From NCBI RefSeq assembly GCF_018596315.1, contig NZ_JAHEAG010000030.1, forward strand, positions 27,908 through 91,907: a DNA stretch of 64,000 nucleotides, read 5' to 3'. The stretch comes from Bradyrhizobium sp. SRL28. GTDB taxonomy: Bacteria > Pseudomonadota > Alphaproteobacteria > Rhizobiales > Xanthobacteraceae. A model generated the notes under the pieces. The model saw only the letters and a list, made by a program, of their open reading frames with translations. It did not search any database and had not been told where the DNA came from. A program made the position numbers and the translations under genes. Shown here in pieces: positions 32,350-41,778 of this stretch; position 1 is the first letter of the stretch, and each line of letters opens with the position of its first letter.

Positions 32350-34799
32350 TGTGACGTTATCCGCTGCATCGTATTGGCCGGCGTGCGCTCGCGCGACGTC
32401 GTGTGGGGCATGTAGACATGCATCTTGCGCCGGTATTCCTCCGTCACGAGACGGCCTTCCGTGCCGTCGCGGACAACCTTGGGCGTGATCAGGATGACGA
32501 GTTCGGTCTTCTGGACCTGATCGCCCCGGTTCGAGAACGCGGCGCCGAGCCCGGGTATGTCGCCGAGCAGCGGGATCTGGTTGCTGGTCTTGTTGGCCTG
32601 CTCCTGGATCATGCCGCCGAGCGCGAGGACCTCGCCGTCGTTGACGACGACGGTGGTCTTCACCCGACGCTGCTGGATGGTCGGCGAGTCGATCCCGGAT
32701 GACGTGGTTTTCACCACGGCGCTGACTTCCTGCTCGATCTCGAGCTGTACCCGGCCGCTCTCATTGATGCGCGGCGTCACCGAAAGGATCACGCCGGTGT
32801 CCTGCATGGTGATCGAGTTGACGATCGCCGTTTGCGCCGTCACGGTGCTGGTCGCGGTCTGCGTGGTGATCGGCACCTGATCGCCGATCTGCAGCCTGGC
32901 CGTCTTGTTGTCGAGCACCATCAGCGAAGGTGTCGAAATGACATTCACGCGTGTGATCGCGTTCAATGCGCTGAGCGTCGACGCGATGCTGGCTGCGTTG
33001 ACGGCATAGTTGAACCCGGGAAATACGGATGCGACGCCGCCGGTCAGCGCATTTGTGAACGTGGCGGTCGGCGTGCGGTTTTTCGCTAGCGCCCATTGCA
33101 CGCCATACTGCAGCTTGTCGTTCAGCGCCACCTCCGCGATGACAGCTTCGATCAGGACCTGGCTGGCGACGACGTCGAGCCCCTGAATGACACGAAGCAC
33201 GCGCTGGTAATCCCGCTCATTGGCCATGATGAGGAGCGAGTTCTTTGTCTCGTCGGCGACGATCTTGAGCGGCGGTTCATCGCCCACCCTGCTGGAGGAC
33301 GGAGACGAAGATGGCTCCACCGAATCCGGCGCCAATGTTTCCGTCTCGTTGTTCAAAGCGCGCTGCAAGCTTTGCAGATCGTTGCCGGAACTGACTCCGC
33401 GAAGCCCGATCCCTGCACCCTGATCGATATCCGGCGTCGCGCCACCTGCTCCCAGCGATTTTGCCGAGCTTGCCGAGAAGCTCGCCTGCTTCGATCGCGG
33501 CGAAACGCTGCGCGTCGGCGGCTTCACCACCTTCATTTCATTCGCGAACATGGATTGCAGTACGCCGGCGAGCTCCGCCACCGGCCGGTTCTGCACCTGA
33601 TAGACGTGAAGCTGCCGCTCGGAGCCTGCTGCCTTGGCATCGAGCCGCCTGATCCAGTTCTGCGCTCTCGGCAAATAGCTCGGCTGCGAGGTCACGACCA
33701 GAATGGCGCCAAGCCGGGTGTTGGCGATGAACCTCACGCGGCCCTTGAGCGGTCCCTCTTTTTCGGCCGCGAAGATCGCCTTCAGTTCGTCGACCATTTT
33801 TTCCGGCTGGGGCGTTTTCACCGGAACGACGGCAAACGACATGCCCTTCATGACATCGACGTCGAAGACCGAAATCGAGTCGAGCATGCTTTCGATTTCC
33901 GCCGGCGAGCCCTTGAGCGCGAGAATGTTGCGCGCATCGTCGGCCTGCACGATGGCGCCCTTCGGCACCATCGGCTCCAGCACGCGGGCGACTTCGGTGG
34001 CGGAAACGTATTTCAGGGAAACGACGCGAATGCCGTTGCCGGCAATGGCGCTCTCGGCCGGACCATCGCCGGTCGCAATCACGCCCGTGGCCGCCTGGTC
34101 GGCCGGCGCAATCCGGTAGGTGCCACGGCTTTGCACCAGCACCGCGCCGATCGGCACCAGCGCGGTCTGGAACATCTCCATCGCCTCGGCCTTGCTGACC
34201 GGACGCGTCGTTTGCACGGAAATGACGCCGTCGACGCGAGGGTCGACGACGTAGTTCACGCCGATCATGTCGCCGAGGACGGTCTTGGCGGCCTGCTGAA
34301 GCGGAACGCTCGCCAGATTGAGAACCACGTTCCCGTCCGCCCCTGCGGTCTTCCGTTTTGAATACGTCCCGCCGATCATGCTGCCGCTGCCGCCATCGAT
34401 GACGGCAACGGCCTGCGACGAGGGTGACGGAAGCGGCACGGCGCCCGTAGGGCCGCCGTCATATGCATAGGTTTGCTCGAGGGAAACCGGCTGTCCTGAA
34501 GCCAGTCTGGGCTGTGACACCGTGGTCAAAGGCGTCGTGGTGGTAGTGGTGCAGCCCGACACAACGAGTATAGCCGCCGAACAGGCGGCTAATCTCGTCG
34601 CAAGGCTACGAGAAGGCAACAAAGGCAAAACCCCCAACGACTTCGCGCCGTGGACGATTTTTGGCGCGTAAATATTTGGTAAAACATCATAGTTAATCGA
34701 CAGTAAATCGGCCGGCCCGCTGGAGGCGTGCAGCCAGGATGCGTCCAGGAAAACCTGGAAAAATAGCGGGAGAGGACCATAGGTCCGGTTCGGACCCAT
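32346..34799 (-). CDS. gspD: Type II secretion secretin GspD
   Basis: Up to 817 residues; forms the outer-membrane gate of the T2SS. N0/N1 repeats are visible (VPLQQAAKTVLGDMIGVNYVVDPRVDGVISV, VVSLKYVSATEVARVLEP). The secretin core has LIEAVIAEVALNDKLQYGVQW, TPSLMVLDNKTARLQIGDQVPI and the signature NQIPLLGDIPGLGAAFS before LVILITPKVV. A lipobox-like VVSGC precedes a TTTTT stretch, so the secretin may be a lipoprotein. The true start may be an internal TTG/GTG near 34637, just before that signal sequence. The ATG at 34799 gives a long extra N-terminus. Confidence 0.9.
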   Translation of the reverse strand: MGPNRTYGPLPLFFQVFLDASWLHASSGPADLLSINYDVLPNIYAPKIVHGAKSLGVLPLLPSRSLATRLAACSAAILVVSGCTTTTTTPLTTVSQPRLASGQPVSLEQTYAYDGGPTGAVPLPSPSSQAVAVIDGGSGSMIGGTYSKRKTAGADGNVVLNLASVPLQQAAKTVLGDMIGVNYVVDPRVDGVISVQTTRPVSKAEAMEMFQTALVPIGAVLVQSRGTYRIAPADQAATGVIATGDGPAESAIAGNGIRVVSLKYVSATEVARVLEPMVPKGAIVQADDARNILALKGSPAEIESMLDSISVFDVDVMKGMSFAVVPVKTPQPEKMVDELKAIFAAEKEGPLKGRVRFIANTRLGAILVVTSQPSYLPRAQNWIRRLDAKAAGSERQLHVYQVQNRPVAELAGVLQSMFANEMKVVKPPTRSVSPRSKQASFSASSAKSLGAGGATPDIDQGAGIGLRGVSSGNDLQSLQRALNNETETLAPDSVEPSSSPSSSRVGDEPPLKIVADETKNSLLIMANERDYQRVLRVIQGLDVVASQVLIEAVIAEVALNDKLQYGVQWALAKNRTPTATFTNALTGGVASVFPGFNYAVNAASIASTLSALNAITRVNVISTPSLMVLDNKTARLQIGDQVPITTQTATSTVTAQTAIVNSITMQDTGVILSVTPRINESGRVQLEIEQEVSAVVKTTSSGIDSPTIQQRRVKTTVVVNDGEVLALGGMIQEQANKTSNQIPLLGDIPGLGAAFSNRGDQVQKTELVILITPKVVRDGTEGRLVTEEYRRKMHVYMPHTTSRERTPANTMQRITSQ

Positions 34800-34899
34800 C
34801 AAAATGACCCCAACGGCGACCGGCGGCTGGCTGGATCGGGACGGAGCTGCTATATTTAATCCGCCCCGCGCTCTCGGCTTTGAATGTCAGGATGACGGT

Positions 34900-35067
34900 A
34901 TGATGAACCTTGTCACAGCTCCCGTGAGCGAGAGCTTCTCGATCGTTGGGACGTGCATCAACTGCACCGCTCCGGCCAGTCTGCTCGCAACGATGACCAT
35001 CATCGCCATCGGCGCTGCATTGACATTTCGCTCCGAACGCCGCAACAGCGCGTCCAGCAAGGCCTGA
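34900..35067 (+). CDS. Possible small membrane protein
   Basis: 55 residues from the ATG at 34900 (MMNLVTAPVSESFSIVGTCINCTAPASLL) with one hydrophobic segment (LLATMTIIAIGAALTF) and a Cys-x2-Cys before it. No family recognised and no strong ribosome site. Confidence 0.3.
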   Translation: MMNLVTAPVSESFSIVGTCINCTAPASLLATMTIIAIGAALTFRSERRNSASSKA

Positions 35068-35084
35068 GCGAAGCAGTCAATCGG

Positions 35085-35285
35085 TCAGACGAGATCGTCG
35101 GGATCGTATTCGACGAACTTCTTGTAGATCCAGCGCCTGCCGTCGTGCCGGCGCCATACCTTGCCCCACAACAGCCGCCCCGTGATCGAGCGCCTCGGCA
35201 TGATGACCGTCCAGAGATGCCAGGTGTCCGCCCAGGTCCGCTCGGGATTGAGCGATGTGACTTGAAAGAGATTATAACGGCTCAT
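35085..35285 (-). CDS. 66-residue hypothetical protein
   Basis: From ATG 35285: SRYNLFQVTSLNPERTWADTWHLW, then RRSITGRLLWGKVWRRH and YKKFVEYDPDDLV. It is a compact, Trp-rich, soluble protein. The composition and defined ends look like a conserved domain, but I cannot name a function. Confidence 0.55.
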   Translation of the reverse strand: MSRYNLFQVTSLNPERTWADTWHLWTVIMPRRSITGRLLWGKVWRRHDGRRWIYKKFVEYDPDDLV

Positions 35286-35346
35286 CGCGCTGAACTCCGG
35301 CATTGAAGGCAAATCGCGCCGAAATAAATAACAGCGCGGTCACACC

Positions 35347-35505
35347 TCAATGTTGTCTGGGACGAAGGGAAGCCACCTTGGCCGTAACGCATTCGAGTTT
35401 GCGCCGGAGCTCGCACACTTCCTGATATTTTTGCGCGAGATCTACGGACCGAGCCCGCGATTTACGCTTGGTGACGACCTTCCGATGCGGTTGATTTCGC
35501 TTCAT
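35347..35505 (-). CDS. 52-residue basic coiled-coil protein
   Basis: ATG 35505 to TGA 35349-35347. The first 20 residues are very basic (MKRNQPHRKVVTKRKSRARS) and the rest is one helix (LAQKYQEVCELRRKLECV). It could bind nucleic acid. It is the second of two short leftward genes and is not recognised as a known family. Confidence 0.4.
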   Translation of the reverse strand: MKRNQPHRKVVTKRKSRARSVDLAQKYQEVCELRRKLECVTAKVASLRPRQH

Positions 35506-35780
35506 GCTTCATCATAGCTTCGCCGATGAATGGCTCAATCAAAGCCGTGGATTAAGCTAACCCGTCAACCTTACTGGGCCGCATTCAATCTCAACGTGTG
35601 CACGCAATGAACCCGGCTGGGATTTCGCGCATCGTTCCGCGCAAGGGAACCCGTAAATTGACGGGCGAAATCAAATAAACCATTCTGCTACGAAATGACG
35701 GCATGGCCTCGCGCGGCTGCGCCATTTCATGTAGTGAATACCGGTAAACCCATTAATCTCAACGTATTGAATGGCAAATT

Positions 35781-36551
35781 ATGCGCGCAGTATTGCTGGC
35801 GGGTGGCCTGGGAACTCGGTTTGCCGAGGAAACCGATGTTCGTCCCAAGCCGATGATCGAAATCGGCGGCAAGCCGATTTTGTGGCACATCATGAAGATC
35901 TACTCTAGCCACGGCATCAACGACTTCATCATCTGCCTTGGCTACAAGGGCTATGTGATCAAGGAATACTTCTCCAACTACTTCCTGCATCAATCGAACG
36001 TCACTTTCGACCTTCGCGAAAACAGGATGGAGGTTCTGCAGAAGCACGCCGAGCCGTGGCGGGTGACGTTGATCGACACCGGCGAAGAGACCATGATCGG
36101 CGGGCGCATCAAGCGAATCCTCCCCTATATCGGCGATGACGACGCCTTCTGCCTGACCTATGGCGACGGCGTGGCCGATATCGACATCACCGAAAGCATC
36201 GCCTTCCATCGCCGCGAGGGCCGTCTGGCGACCGTGACCGGCACGCAGCCGCCCGGCCGCTTCGGCGCCATCAACCATCAGGGCAGCCGCGTTACCGGCT
36301 TTCAGGAAAAACCGCGCGGCGACGGCAACTGGATCAATGGCGGCTTCTTCGTGCTTTCGCCCAAGGTCGGCGATTACATCGAAGGCGACGCCACCGTTTG
36401 GGAAAAAGAACCGATGACGAACCTGGCAACCGATGGCCAGCTCAGCGTGTTCCTCCACGACGGATTCTGGCACCCCATGGATACGTTGCGGGACAAGCGA
36501 TATTTGGAAGATCTTTGGTCAAGCAATAAAGCTCCCTGGAAGAAATGGTAG
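35781..36551 (+). CDS. rfbF: Glucose-1-phosphate cytidylyltransferase
   Basis: 256 residues, full length for RfbF. It makes CDP-glucose from CTP and glucose 1-phosphate, the entry point to CDP-linked deoxysugars. Motifs: nucleotide-binding LAGGLGTRFAEETDVRPKP, MIEIGGKPILWHIMK, metal-binding YGDGVADIDI and FQEKPRGDGNWINGGFF. First gene of a rightward operon; the next gene starts within its end. The usual partner, CDP-glucose 4,6-dehydratase (rfbG), is not in this operon. Confidence 0.93.
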   Translation: MRAVLLAGGLGTRFAEETDVRPKPMIEIGGKPILWHIMKIYSSHGINDFIICLGYKGYVIKEYFSNYFLHQSNVTFDLRENRMEVLQKHAEPWRVTLIDTGEETMIGGRIKRILPYIGDDDAFCLTYGDGVADIDITESIAFHRREGRLATVTGTQPPGRFGAINHQGSRVTGFQEKPRGDGNWINGGFFVLSPKVGDYIEGDATVWEKEPMTNLATDGQLSVFLHDGFWHPMDTLRDKRYLEDLWSSNKAPWKKW

Positions 36552-36565
36552 AGAAGAAAGATTCC

Positions 36566-37609
36566 ATGCGTATTCTTATTACCGGTTCGATGGGCTATGT
36601 CGGCCCCATCCTTACGCGTCACCTCCGGCAGAAATTTCCAGACGCCGAATTGATCGGCTTCGATACTGCATTTTTTGCCCACAATCTCACCGGGGCGGCC
36701 AGGCTGCCCGAGTCGCTGCTGGACCGCGTGCATTTCGGCGATATCAGAAACTTTCCGCCGGAACTGCTCGATGGCGTCGATGTCGTCGTCCATCTGGCGG
36801 CGATTTCCAACGACCCAATGGGGAAGGAATTCGAAGGCGTCACCGAAGCAATCAATGAAAAGGCCAGCGTGGCGCTTGCGCAGATGGCGGAGCAGCGCGG
36901 TGTCGGCCGCTTCGTATTCGCTTCGAGTTGCAGCATTTACGGCGCCGCCGAAGGTCACCCCAAGCGCGAAAGCGACTCGCTCAACCCCCTCACCGCCTAT
37001 GCACGGTCCAAGGTTGCGATGGAAAACGCGCTCCGCGCAAGCAACGCGGGCGAAATGACGGTCACGTGCCTGAGATTTGCGACCGCTTGCGGCATGTCGG
37101 ATCGTCTCCGGCTGGACCTCGTCTTGAACGACTTTGTCGCGAGTGCGCTGGCCACCGGCGAGATTACCGTGCTCAGCGACGGGACACCGTGGCGGCCGCT
37201 GATCGATGTGGCCGATATGGCGCGGGCGATTGAGTGGGCCATCGGACGTGACACCAACCAGGGCGGACGGGTTCTTGTGGTGAATGCCGGCAGCAACACA
37301 GGAAATTATCAGGTCCGCGATCTGGCCCAGGTTGTGGCCGCTGAGCTGCCCGGAACCCAGGTCAGCATCAACACGGCGGCGCCGCCGGACCTGCGCTCTT
37401 ATCAGGTTGATTTTTCACTTTTTGCCGAACTGGCTCCTGCGCATCTGCCAGCAGTCCCGCTCGCCCAGTCCGTCCGAAACCTCTATGCCGGACTGAATGG
37501 AATGGGATTCTCGGACAAGGAGTTTCGCACGTCCTCCCTGATGCGGCTCAAGACGCTCAAGGACCATATTGCGGTGGGTCGGCTGTCTGCCGACCTCCGC
37601 TGGCAATAA
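36566..37609 (+). CDS. NAD-dependent epimerase/dehydratase (extended SDR)
   Basis: 347 residues. Rossmann start RILITGSMGYVGPIL, acidic FDT after strand 2, VVHLAAISNDPMG, and the catalytic YARSK (Tyr-x3-Lys) with SSCSIYG. It acts on a nucleotide sugar; by position the substrate is probably CDP- or dTDP-linked. It lacks the GHTGFKG-type start of RfbG, so it is unlikely to be the CDP-glucose 4,6-dehydratase itself. The ATG at 36566 is favoured (GAGAAG upstream); an ATG seven codons earlier overlaps rfbF. Confidence 0.8.
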   Translation: MRILITGSMGYVGPILTRHLRQKFPDAELIGFDTAFFAHNLTGAARLPESLLDRVHFGDIRNFPPELLDGVDVVVHLAAISNDPMGKEFEGVTEAINEKASVALAQMAEQRGVGRFVFASSCSIYGAAEGHPKRESDSLNPLTAYARSKVAMENALRASNAGEMTVTCLRFATACGMSDRLRLDLVLNDFVASALATGEITVLSDGTPWRPLIDVADMARAIEWAIGRDTNQGGRVLVVNAGSNTGNYQVRDLAQVVAAELPGTQVSINTAAPPDLRSYQVDFSLFAELAPAHLPAVPLAQSVRNLYAGLNGMGFSDKEFRTSSLMRLKTLKDHIAVGRLSADLRWQ

Positions 37610-37627
37610 TCTTGAAAGGCTTACATC

Positions 37628-38194
37628 GTGAAGTTTCACCCAACGCCGCTTCATGGCGCCTACACGATCGAACTCGAAAAGCGCGGTGACGACCGGGGTT
37701 TTTTCGCACGCTTTTTTTGCCAGAAAGAATTCGAAGCGGCCGGCGTGCCGATGCCGATCGTTCAGATCAACAACTCCCTGAGTGCAAAAGCCGGCACCCT
37801 GCGCGGGATGCACTATCAATTGGCGCCTGCCGCAGAAATCAAGGTGGTGCGCTGCATCCGCGGCGCCCTCTATGACGCCATCGTCGATCTGCGGCCGGAT
37901 TCCCCGACCTTCGGCAAGTGGTTCGGCGTTGAACTCACCGCGGAAAACCGAACGATGATTTTCGTTCCGCAAGGTTTTGCGCACGGCATCATGACGCTCA
38001 CCGACGACACCGAAGCGTTCTATCTGGTGAATGCGTTCTACGCTCCCGAGCACGAGCGCGGCTTGCGCTTTGACGATCCGCGATTTGGGATCGAGTGGCC
38101 GCGGCAGCCCGTGGAAGTTTCGCCCAAGGACAGCAGCTGGCCGGACTTCGACCCGGTATTCCATGGCGTCGAATCCCTGAGAGGCCTGACGTGA
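37628..38194 (+). CDS. rfbC: dTDP-4-dehydrorhamnose 3,5-epimerase-like sugar epimerase
   Basis: 188 residues of the RmlC cupin family: RGFFARFFCQKEF, LRGMHYQ with the catalytic His, VVRCIRGALYDAIVDLR, FVPQGFAHGI and FYAPEHERGLRFDDP. RmlC enzymes epimerise C3 and/or C5 of 4-keto-6-deoxy sugars. Here the genomic context with rfbF suggests a CDP-linked rather than dTDP-linked substrate, so the symbol is by family only. The start is GTG 37628; the stop overlaps the next start (GTGA). Confidence 0.82.
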   Translation: MKFHPTPLHGAYTIELEKRGDDRGFFARFFCQKEFEAAGVPMPIVQINNSLSAKAGTLRGMHYQLAPAAEIKVVRCIRGALYDAIVDLRPDSPTFGKWFGVELTAENRTMIFVPQGFAHGIMTLTDDTEAFYLVNAFYAPEHERGLRFDDPRFGIEWPRQPVEVSPKDSSWPDFDPVFHGVESLRGLT

Positions 38195-39117
38195 GAATCC
38201 TTCTGACCGGCGGCAGTTCGTTTACCGGTCTATGGTTTGCGCGCAGCCTTGCCGCGAAAGGCCATACTGTCGTCGCGCCCCTCAGGGGCAGCGATTATTC
38301 GGGCTTGCGCGGCAATCGCGTGGCCGAGCTTCGCCGTGTTGCTGAAGTCATCGAAGACTGCCCGTTTGGCTCGGACCGCTTTCTCGATCTTGCGGGAACG
38401 GGTTCATGGGATCTGTTGTGCCAGCATGCGGCGCAAACCGGCGACTATCGCAATCCGGACTTCGACGTCATTGGCGCCGTCGCCGACAATACGAAAAATC
38501 TTGTCGCGGTCCTGAAGAAGATGATGGATCGCGGCTCGGCAGGCGTCGTACTCACCGGCTCGGTATTCGAACAGGACGAAGGTGCCGGCGATGCGCCGCT
38601 GAGGGCCTTTTCACCCTACGGACTGTCGAAAGGCCTTACCTGGCAATATTATCGCTTCCTGAGCGAGACCCTGCATTTCAATCTTGGGAAGTTCGTGATC
38701 GCGAATCCCATTGGACCGTTCGAGGAGCCGCGGTTTTGCAACTATTTAATACGTTCCTGGTTCAAGGGCGAAGTTCCGGCGGTACGGACACCTCTGTACG
38801 TGCGAGACAACATTCATGTTGATTTGCTGTCGAAAGCCTACGCGACCTTTGCTGAGAGCGTGCCCCTGCATCAGGGCATAACGAAGCTCCATCCGAGCTT
38901 CTATGTCGAAAGCCAGGGCGCCTTTGCCCAACGCTTCGCCGCTGAAATGTCACCCCGCCTTGGGGTTGCCTGCCCCGTCACGTTGCTGCAGCAGGAGGAC
39001 TTCACCGAACCGATGGTCCGGATCAACACCGACCGGATTGACGGGACGGGATTGGGCTGGAGCGAAACATCGGCTTGGGACGCTGAAGCTGAATTCTATA
39101 AGCAGACCGCAAAATAA
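38191..39117 (+). CDS. NAD-dependent epimerase/dehydratase (reductase of the sugar operon)
   Basis: 308 residues. RILLTGGSSFTGLWFARSLAA Rossmann start, LCQHAAQTGDYRNPDFD in the HAA position, VVLTGSVFEQDEG and the catalytic YGLSK. It resembles the 4-ketoreductases that finish CDP- or GDP-deoxysugars. The GTG at 38191 overlaps the epimerase stop, so it is the fourth and last gene of the operon rfbF-SDR-rfbC-SDR. Confidence 0.78.
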   Translation: MRILLTGGSSFTGLWFARSLAAKGHTVVAPLRGSDYSGLRGNRVAELRRVAEVIEDCPFGSDRFLDLAGTGSWDLLCQHAAQTGDYRNPDFDVIGAVADNTKNLVAVLKKMMDRGSAGVVLTGSVFEQDEGAGDAPLRAFSPYGLSKGLTWQYYRFLSETLHFNLGKFVIANPIGPFEEPRFCNYLIRSWFKGEVPAVRTPLYVRDNIHVDLLSKAYATFAESVPLHQGITKLHPSFYVESQGAFAQRFAAEMSPRLGVACPVTLLQQEDFTEPMVRINTDRIDGTGLGWSETSAWDAEAEFYKQTAK

Positions 39118-39163
39118 CTATCGAAGCTGCGCCTCCACGACCACATGAGGCCGTGACCAAACT

Positions 39164-39412
39164 CTATCTACTACTGCTCCGGCAGCTTTGCCTGCACGTT
39201 TGGGCCTGGCTGTCACATGCGCTCTGGCAGGGAGCCCCGAGCGTGGTTGGGCATACGCGCTTGCAGGAATCATTCTGAGTGGCGCAGTTGGCAAGGCAGG
39301 CGTCGCTGGTGGCGTCGGCCAGGCGCAACTTGCCGATCGAGACGTTGTTTTGACCTGCGACGGCGGTTCCAATCAGCAGCAGGGACAACGCTGCACAGAG
39401 CGCGAGCTTCAT
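39164..39412 (-). CDS. Small secreted protein with two CX3CX6CX3C units
   Basis: 82 residues with a signal peptide (MKLALCAALSLLLIGTAVA). The mature end carries CLANCATQNDSCKRVC and CQSACDSQAQTCRQSC: two back-to-back units with identical cysteine spacing. This suggests two helical hairpins each closed by two disulfides. Function unknown; possibly a periplasmic metal or redox protein. Confidence 0.65.
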   Translation of the reverse strand: MKLALCAALSLLLIGTAVAGQNNVSIGKLRLADATSDACLANCATQNDSCKRVCPTTLGAPCQSACDSQAQTCRQSCRSSSR

Positions 39413-39454
39413 GGAACCTCCGATTACACAGCCTTTGCGGCTGCCAAAATACGC

Positions 39455-39832
39455 CTATGCGCGGCGGCGGCGAGGACCATCGCCGCCGGCTTCCGGCTTG
39501 CCAATCACGAACTCCTCGATCTTGTGACCGGTCTTTAGCGCGGCCGTGAGCCAGCGCGGCTGCTTCCCGCGACCCGACCATGTTTCGGAAGGCTCGTCGG
39601 GATTTCGATACTTTGGGAATACGCGCGGGTACTTCCGGCGCTCGCGCGGCGCATTTCGGGCATCCGCAGATTCCGATTGGCGCATCTCCTTCTCACGTCG
39701 AAGTTGCGCCAACCGCTTCTCGAGCTCGCGCTTTTCCGACGTCAATCGAACCGACAAGACCTGACTGAGCTCCTCGTGGAGCTGCCATAACTCGTCTACA
39801 GACATTCCATCGAAATTTGGCTTCTTGTTCAT
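39455..39832 (-). CDS. H-NS-family nucleoid-associated protein
   Basis: 125 residues: an N-terminal oligomerisation helix region (MSVDELWQLHEELSQVLSVRL, SEKRELEKRLAQLRREKE), a basic linker and the C-terminal DNA-binding core (KYRNPDEPSETWSGRGKQPRWL, with the AT-hook-like GRGKQPRW). Such proteins silence AT-rich acquired DNA. The ATG at 39832 is preferred. It is the only intact copy in the window; two dead copies lie near 15 kb. Confidence 0.85.
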   Translation of the reverse strand: MNKKPNFDGMSVDELWQLHEELSQVLSVRLTSEKRELEKRLAQLRREKEMRQSESADARNAPRERRKYPRVFPKYRNPDEPSETWSGRGKQPRWLTAALKTGHKIEEFVIGKPEAGGDGPRRRRA

Positions 39833-40124
39833 CCCGCCTGTGACCATCACGATTCGCAACAAACTATAAGTGCAGCGGCGAGCCTTTCCAGCAAAATTGT
39901 AGACTTGGCAACAAATCTCCGTAAAAACGCGGGTTTGCAGAGCATCAAACCTAAGTGGTTCAAATATCTCTCAAATCATGATCAGTCCGGAATCTTTCCG
40001 GAGGCCTGCTCGAGATTATTCGGGCGGACAGGTGTCAATACACCGCAGACGGCAAGATTCTTCACACCCACGGGTTGAAAGAATCCAACATTTGGCTGAT
40101 CACGAGCGTCACGATGTCTTCTCG

Positions 40125-41588
40125 TCAGTAGGCGTTGCGCTTGCGCAATACCTCGAAGAAGGTCTTGATCAGGATCTGGATGTCCAGCCACAGACTCCAG
40201 TTGTTGATATACCAGAGGTCGAGTTTTACGCGTTCGGAGATGTGCTCGATCGTGGGCGTGCCCCCGCGAGCTCCGTTGCATTGCGCCCAACCGGTCATGC
40301 CGGGCTTGACGTGATGCCGAAAAGCATACTCGCTCAAAACCGTCTCAAAATAATTGTCATGGGCCAGCGCATGCGGCCGCGGACCGATCAGGGACATATC
40401 GCCCTTGAGGACGTTCAACAGCTGAGGCAATTCGTCGATACTTGCCGATCGCAACAGCCGGCCAATCGACGTCACCCGGGGATCGTCGCGCGTGGCCTGC
40501 ACCACGGCGGGCCCGTTTTCCTGCACGGTCATGGTGCGGAATTTGAACATCATGAACTGCTTGCCATTAAATCCCTTTCGGAACTGCCGGAAAATAACCG
40601 GCCCGGGACTGTCAAGCTTGATGGCGAAAGCCGTGAGCGCCATGATGGGGAGAAAGAACAGCAGCGCCAGGGCCGCGATGACGATGTCCATCACGCGCTT
40701 GACGAAGCGTTCCGCGGCACTGAGTGGCGCACGTTGAATTTCGATGGCGAGGACGCGCTGACGCGCCGACGACGCATAATTCGTCAACGTTCGAACCCGC
40801 ATGTCGGGCAACAGCCGCACCGCTACCGGAAGCGTCTTGACGTGCTCGCGGATGAACTCCAGCCGAGACGTATCCTCCCAGGGCATCGCAAGCAAGACTT
40901 CCCGGCAATTGTTGCGCCTGACAAAGTTTGCGGCTGAATTGATAACGCTGACGTCGTTGGCGTCGCGCTTCACCGGATCGTCTTCCGAACTGAGCGTGAA
41001 GCGGTTGACTTCGGACGTACCGAAGAAAACCAGGAGATCCCGGGGCTCCAACGCTGATATCTCGTGAAAATCGCCGATCAGCACGATATCCCGCCGGCCG
41101 ATCACGCCACGCGAAACGGCAGCCGCCAGGACCACCTTGGTGCCCTTCCTGACGGCGAGTAGTCCTACCGGCGCAGCAAAATAGAACACCACGAAGGCGC
41201 CGCGCGAATAATCGACGCCGATCTTGAGCAGAAACGCAAAGAAGGCGAGCAGCAACCCTGTCGTAAACCAGCAGATCAGTATTTCGCCGATCTCGACGCG
41301 CGGTTTGGCGCTGTCAGGAAAATCGTAATAACCGCTGCCGCTCATGCGCAGGATGTAAATGAAGCTGGCCAACAACCCGACCGCGCAATGCGGGAGAATG
41401 TTCGGCACGTCGTTGCCGACGGATAGTTGATAGCCAATGCCCCCTGCCACGCTGGACAGCAGGATCACGAAGGCATCCGCGGTCGATAACAGATAGGGGA
41501 CTGCGTTGCTGGAGAAACGAGCGGGAGAACCGCCAGCGGAATTGTCGAGCTGGCCTACCTTGTTGCCAATATCCGCTCCGATCGACAT
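40125..41588 (-). CDS. Undecaprenyl-phosphate sugar phosphotransferase (ExoY/WcaJ type)
   Basis: 487 residues: about four N-terminal membrane helices, a CoA-binding-like middle domain (RRDIVLIGDFHEI), a further helix (VMDIVIAALALLFFLPIMALTAF) and the catalytic bacterial sugar transferase domain (GKQFMMFKFRTM, SIDELPQLLNVLKGDMSLIGPRP, GWAQCNGARGGT). It transfers a sugar phosphate to the lipid carrier to start assembly of a polysaccharide repeat. It stands alone but lies next to the nucleotide-sugar operon. Confidence 0.92.
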   Translation of the reverse strand: MSIGADIGNKVGQLDNSAGGSPARFSSNAVPYLLSTADAFVILLSSVAGGIGYQLSVGNDVPNILPHCAVGLLASFIYILRMSGSGYYDFPDSAKPRVEIGEILICWFTTGLLLAFFAFLLKIGVDYSRGAFVVFYFAAPVGLLAVRKGTKVVLAAAVSRGVIGRRDIVLIGDFHEISALEPRDLLVFFGTSEVNRFTLSSEDDPVKRDANDVSVINSAANFVRRNNCREVLLAMPWEDTSRLEFIREHVKTLPVAVRLLPDMRVRTLTNYASSARQRVLAIEIQRAPLSAAERFVKRVMDIVIAALALLFFLPIMALTAFAIKLDSPGPVIFRQFRKGFNGKQFMMFKFRTMTVQENGPAVVQATRDDPRVTSIGRLLRSASIDELPQLLNVLKGDMSLIGPRPHALAHDNYFETVLSEYAFRHHVKPGMTGWAQCNGARGGTPTIEHISERVKLDLWYINNWSLWLDIQILIKTFFEVLRKRNAY

Positions 41589-41778
41589 GAGAAAAATGCC
41601 CGCGCAGTATCACTGATACCAACAGTCAGATTACTGGCCAGAGACCATAAATCCGACAGACCTTCAAAGGCCCAAGTAACTCTTCGTTAATACCCGTGAC
41701 CATACACTTGGCCGGAGTGCAACGCAACATTTAATCAGTTTGAATGCGCCTTTAATCGTATTCTGGAGCCAGTTAGCG

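Noticed and set aside
33096..34361. 421-codon plus-strand frame opposite gspD
   Set aside because: Composition (very His/Arg/Asp-rich) and lack of domains show it is a shadow of the secretin gene.
36566..37609. Assignment of this SDR as CDP-glucose 4,6-dehydratase (rfbG)
   Set aside because: It lacks the characteristic GHTGFKGSWL-type N-terminal motif of RfbG; only a general SDR call is supported.
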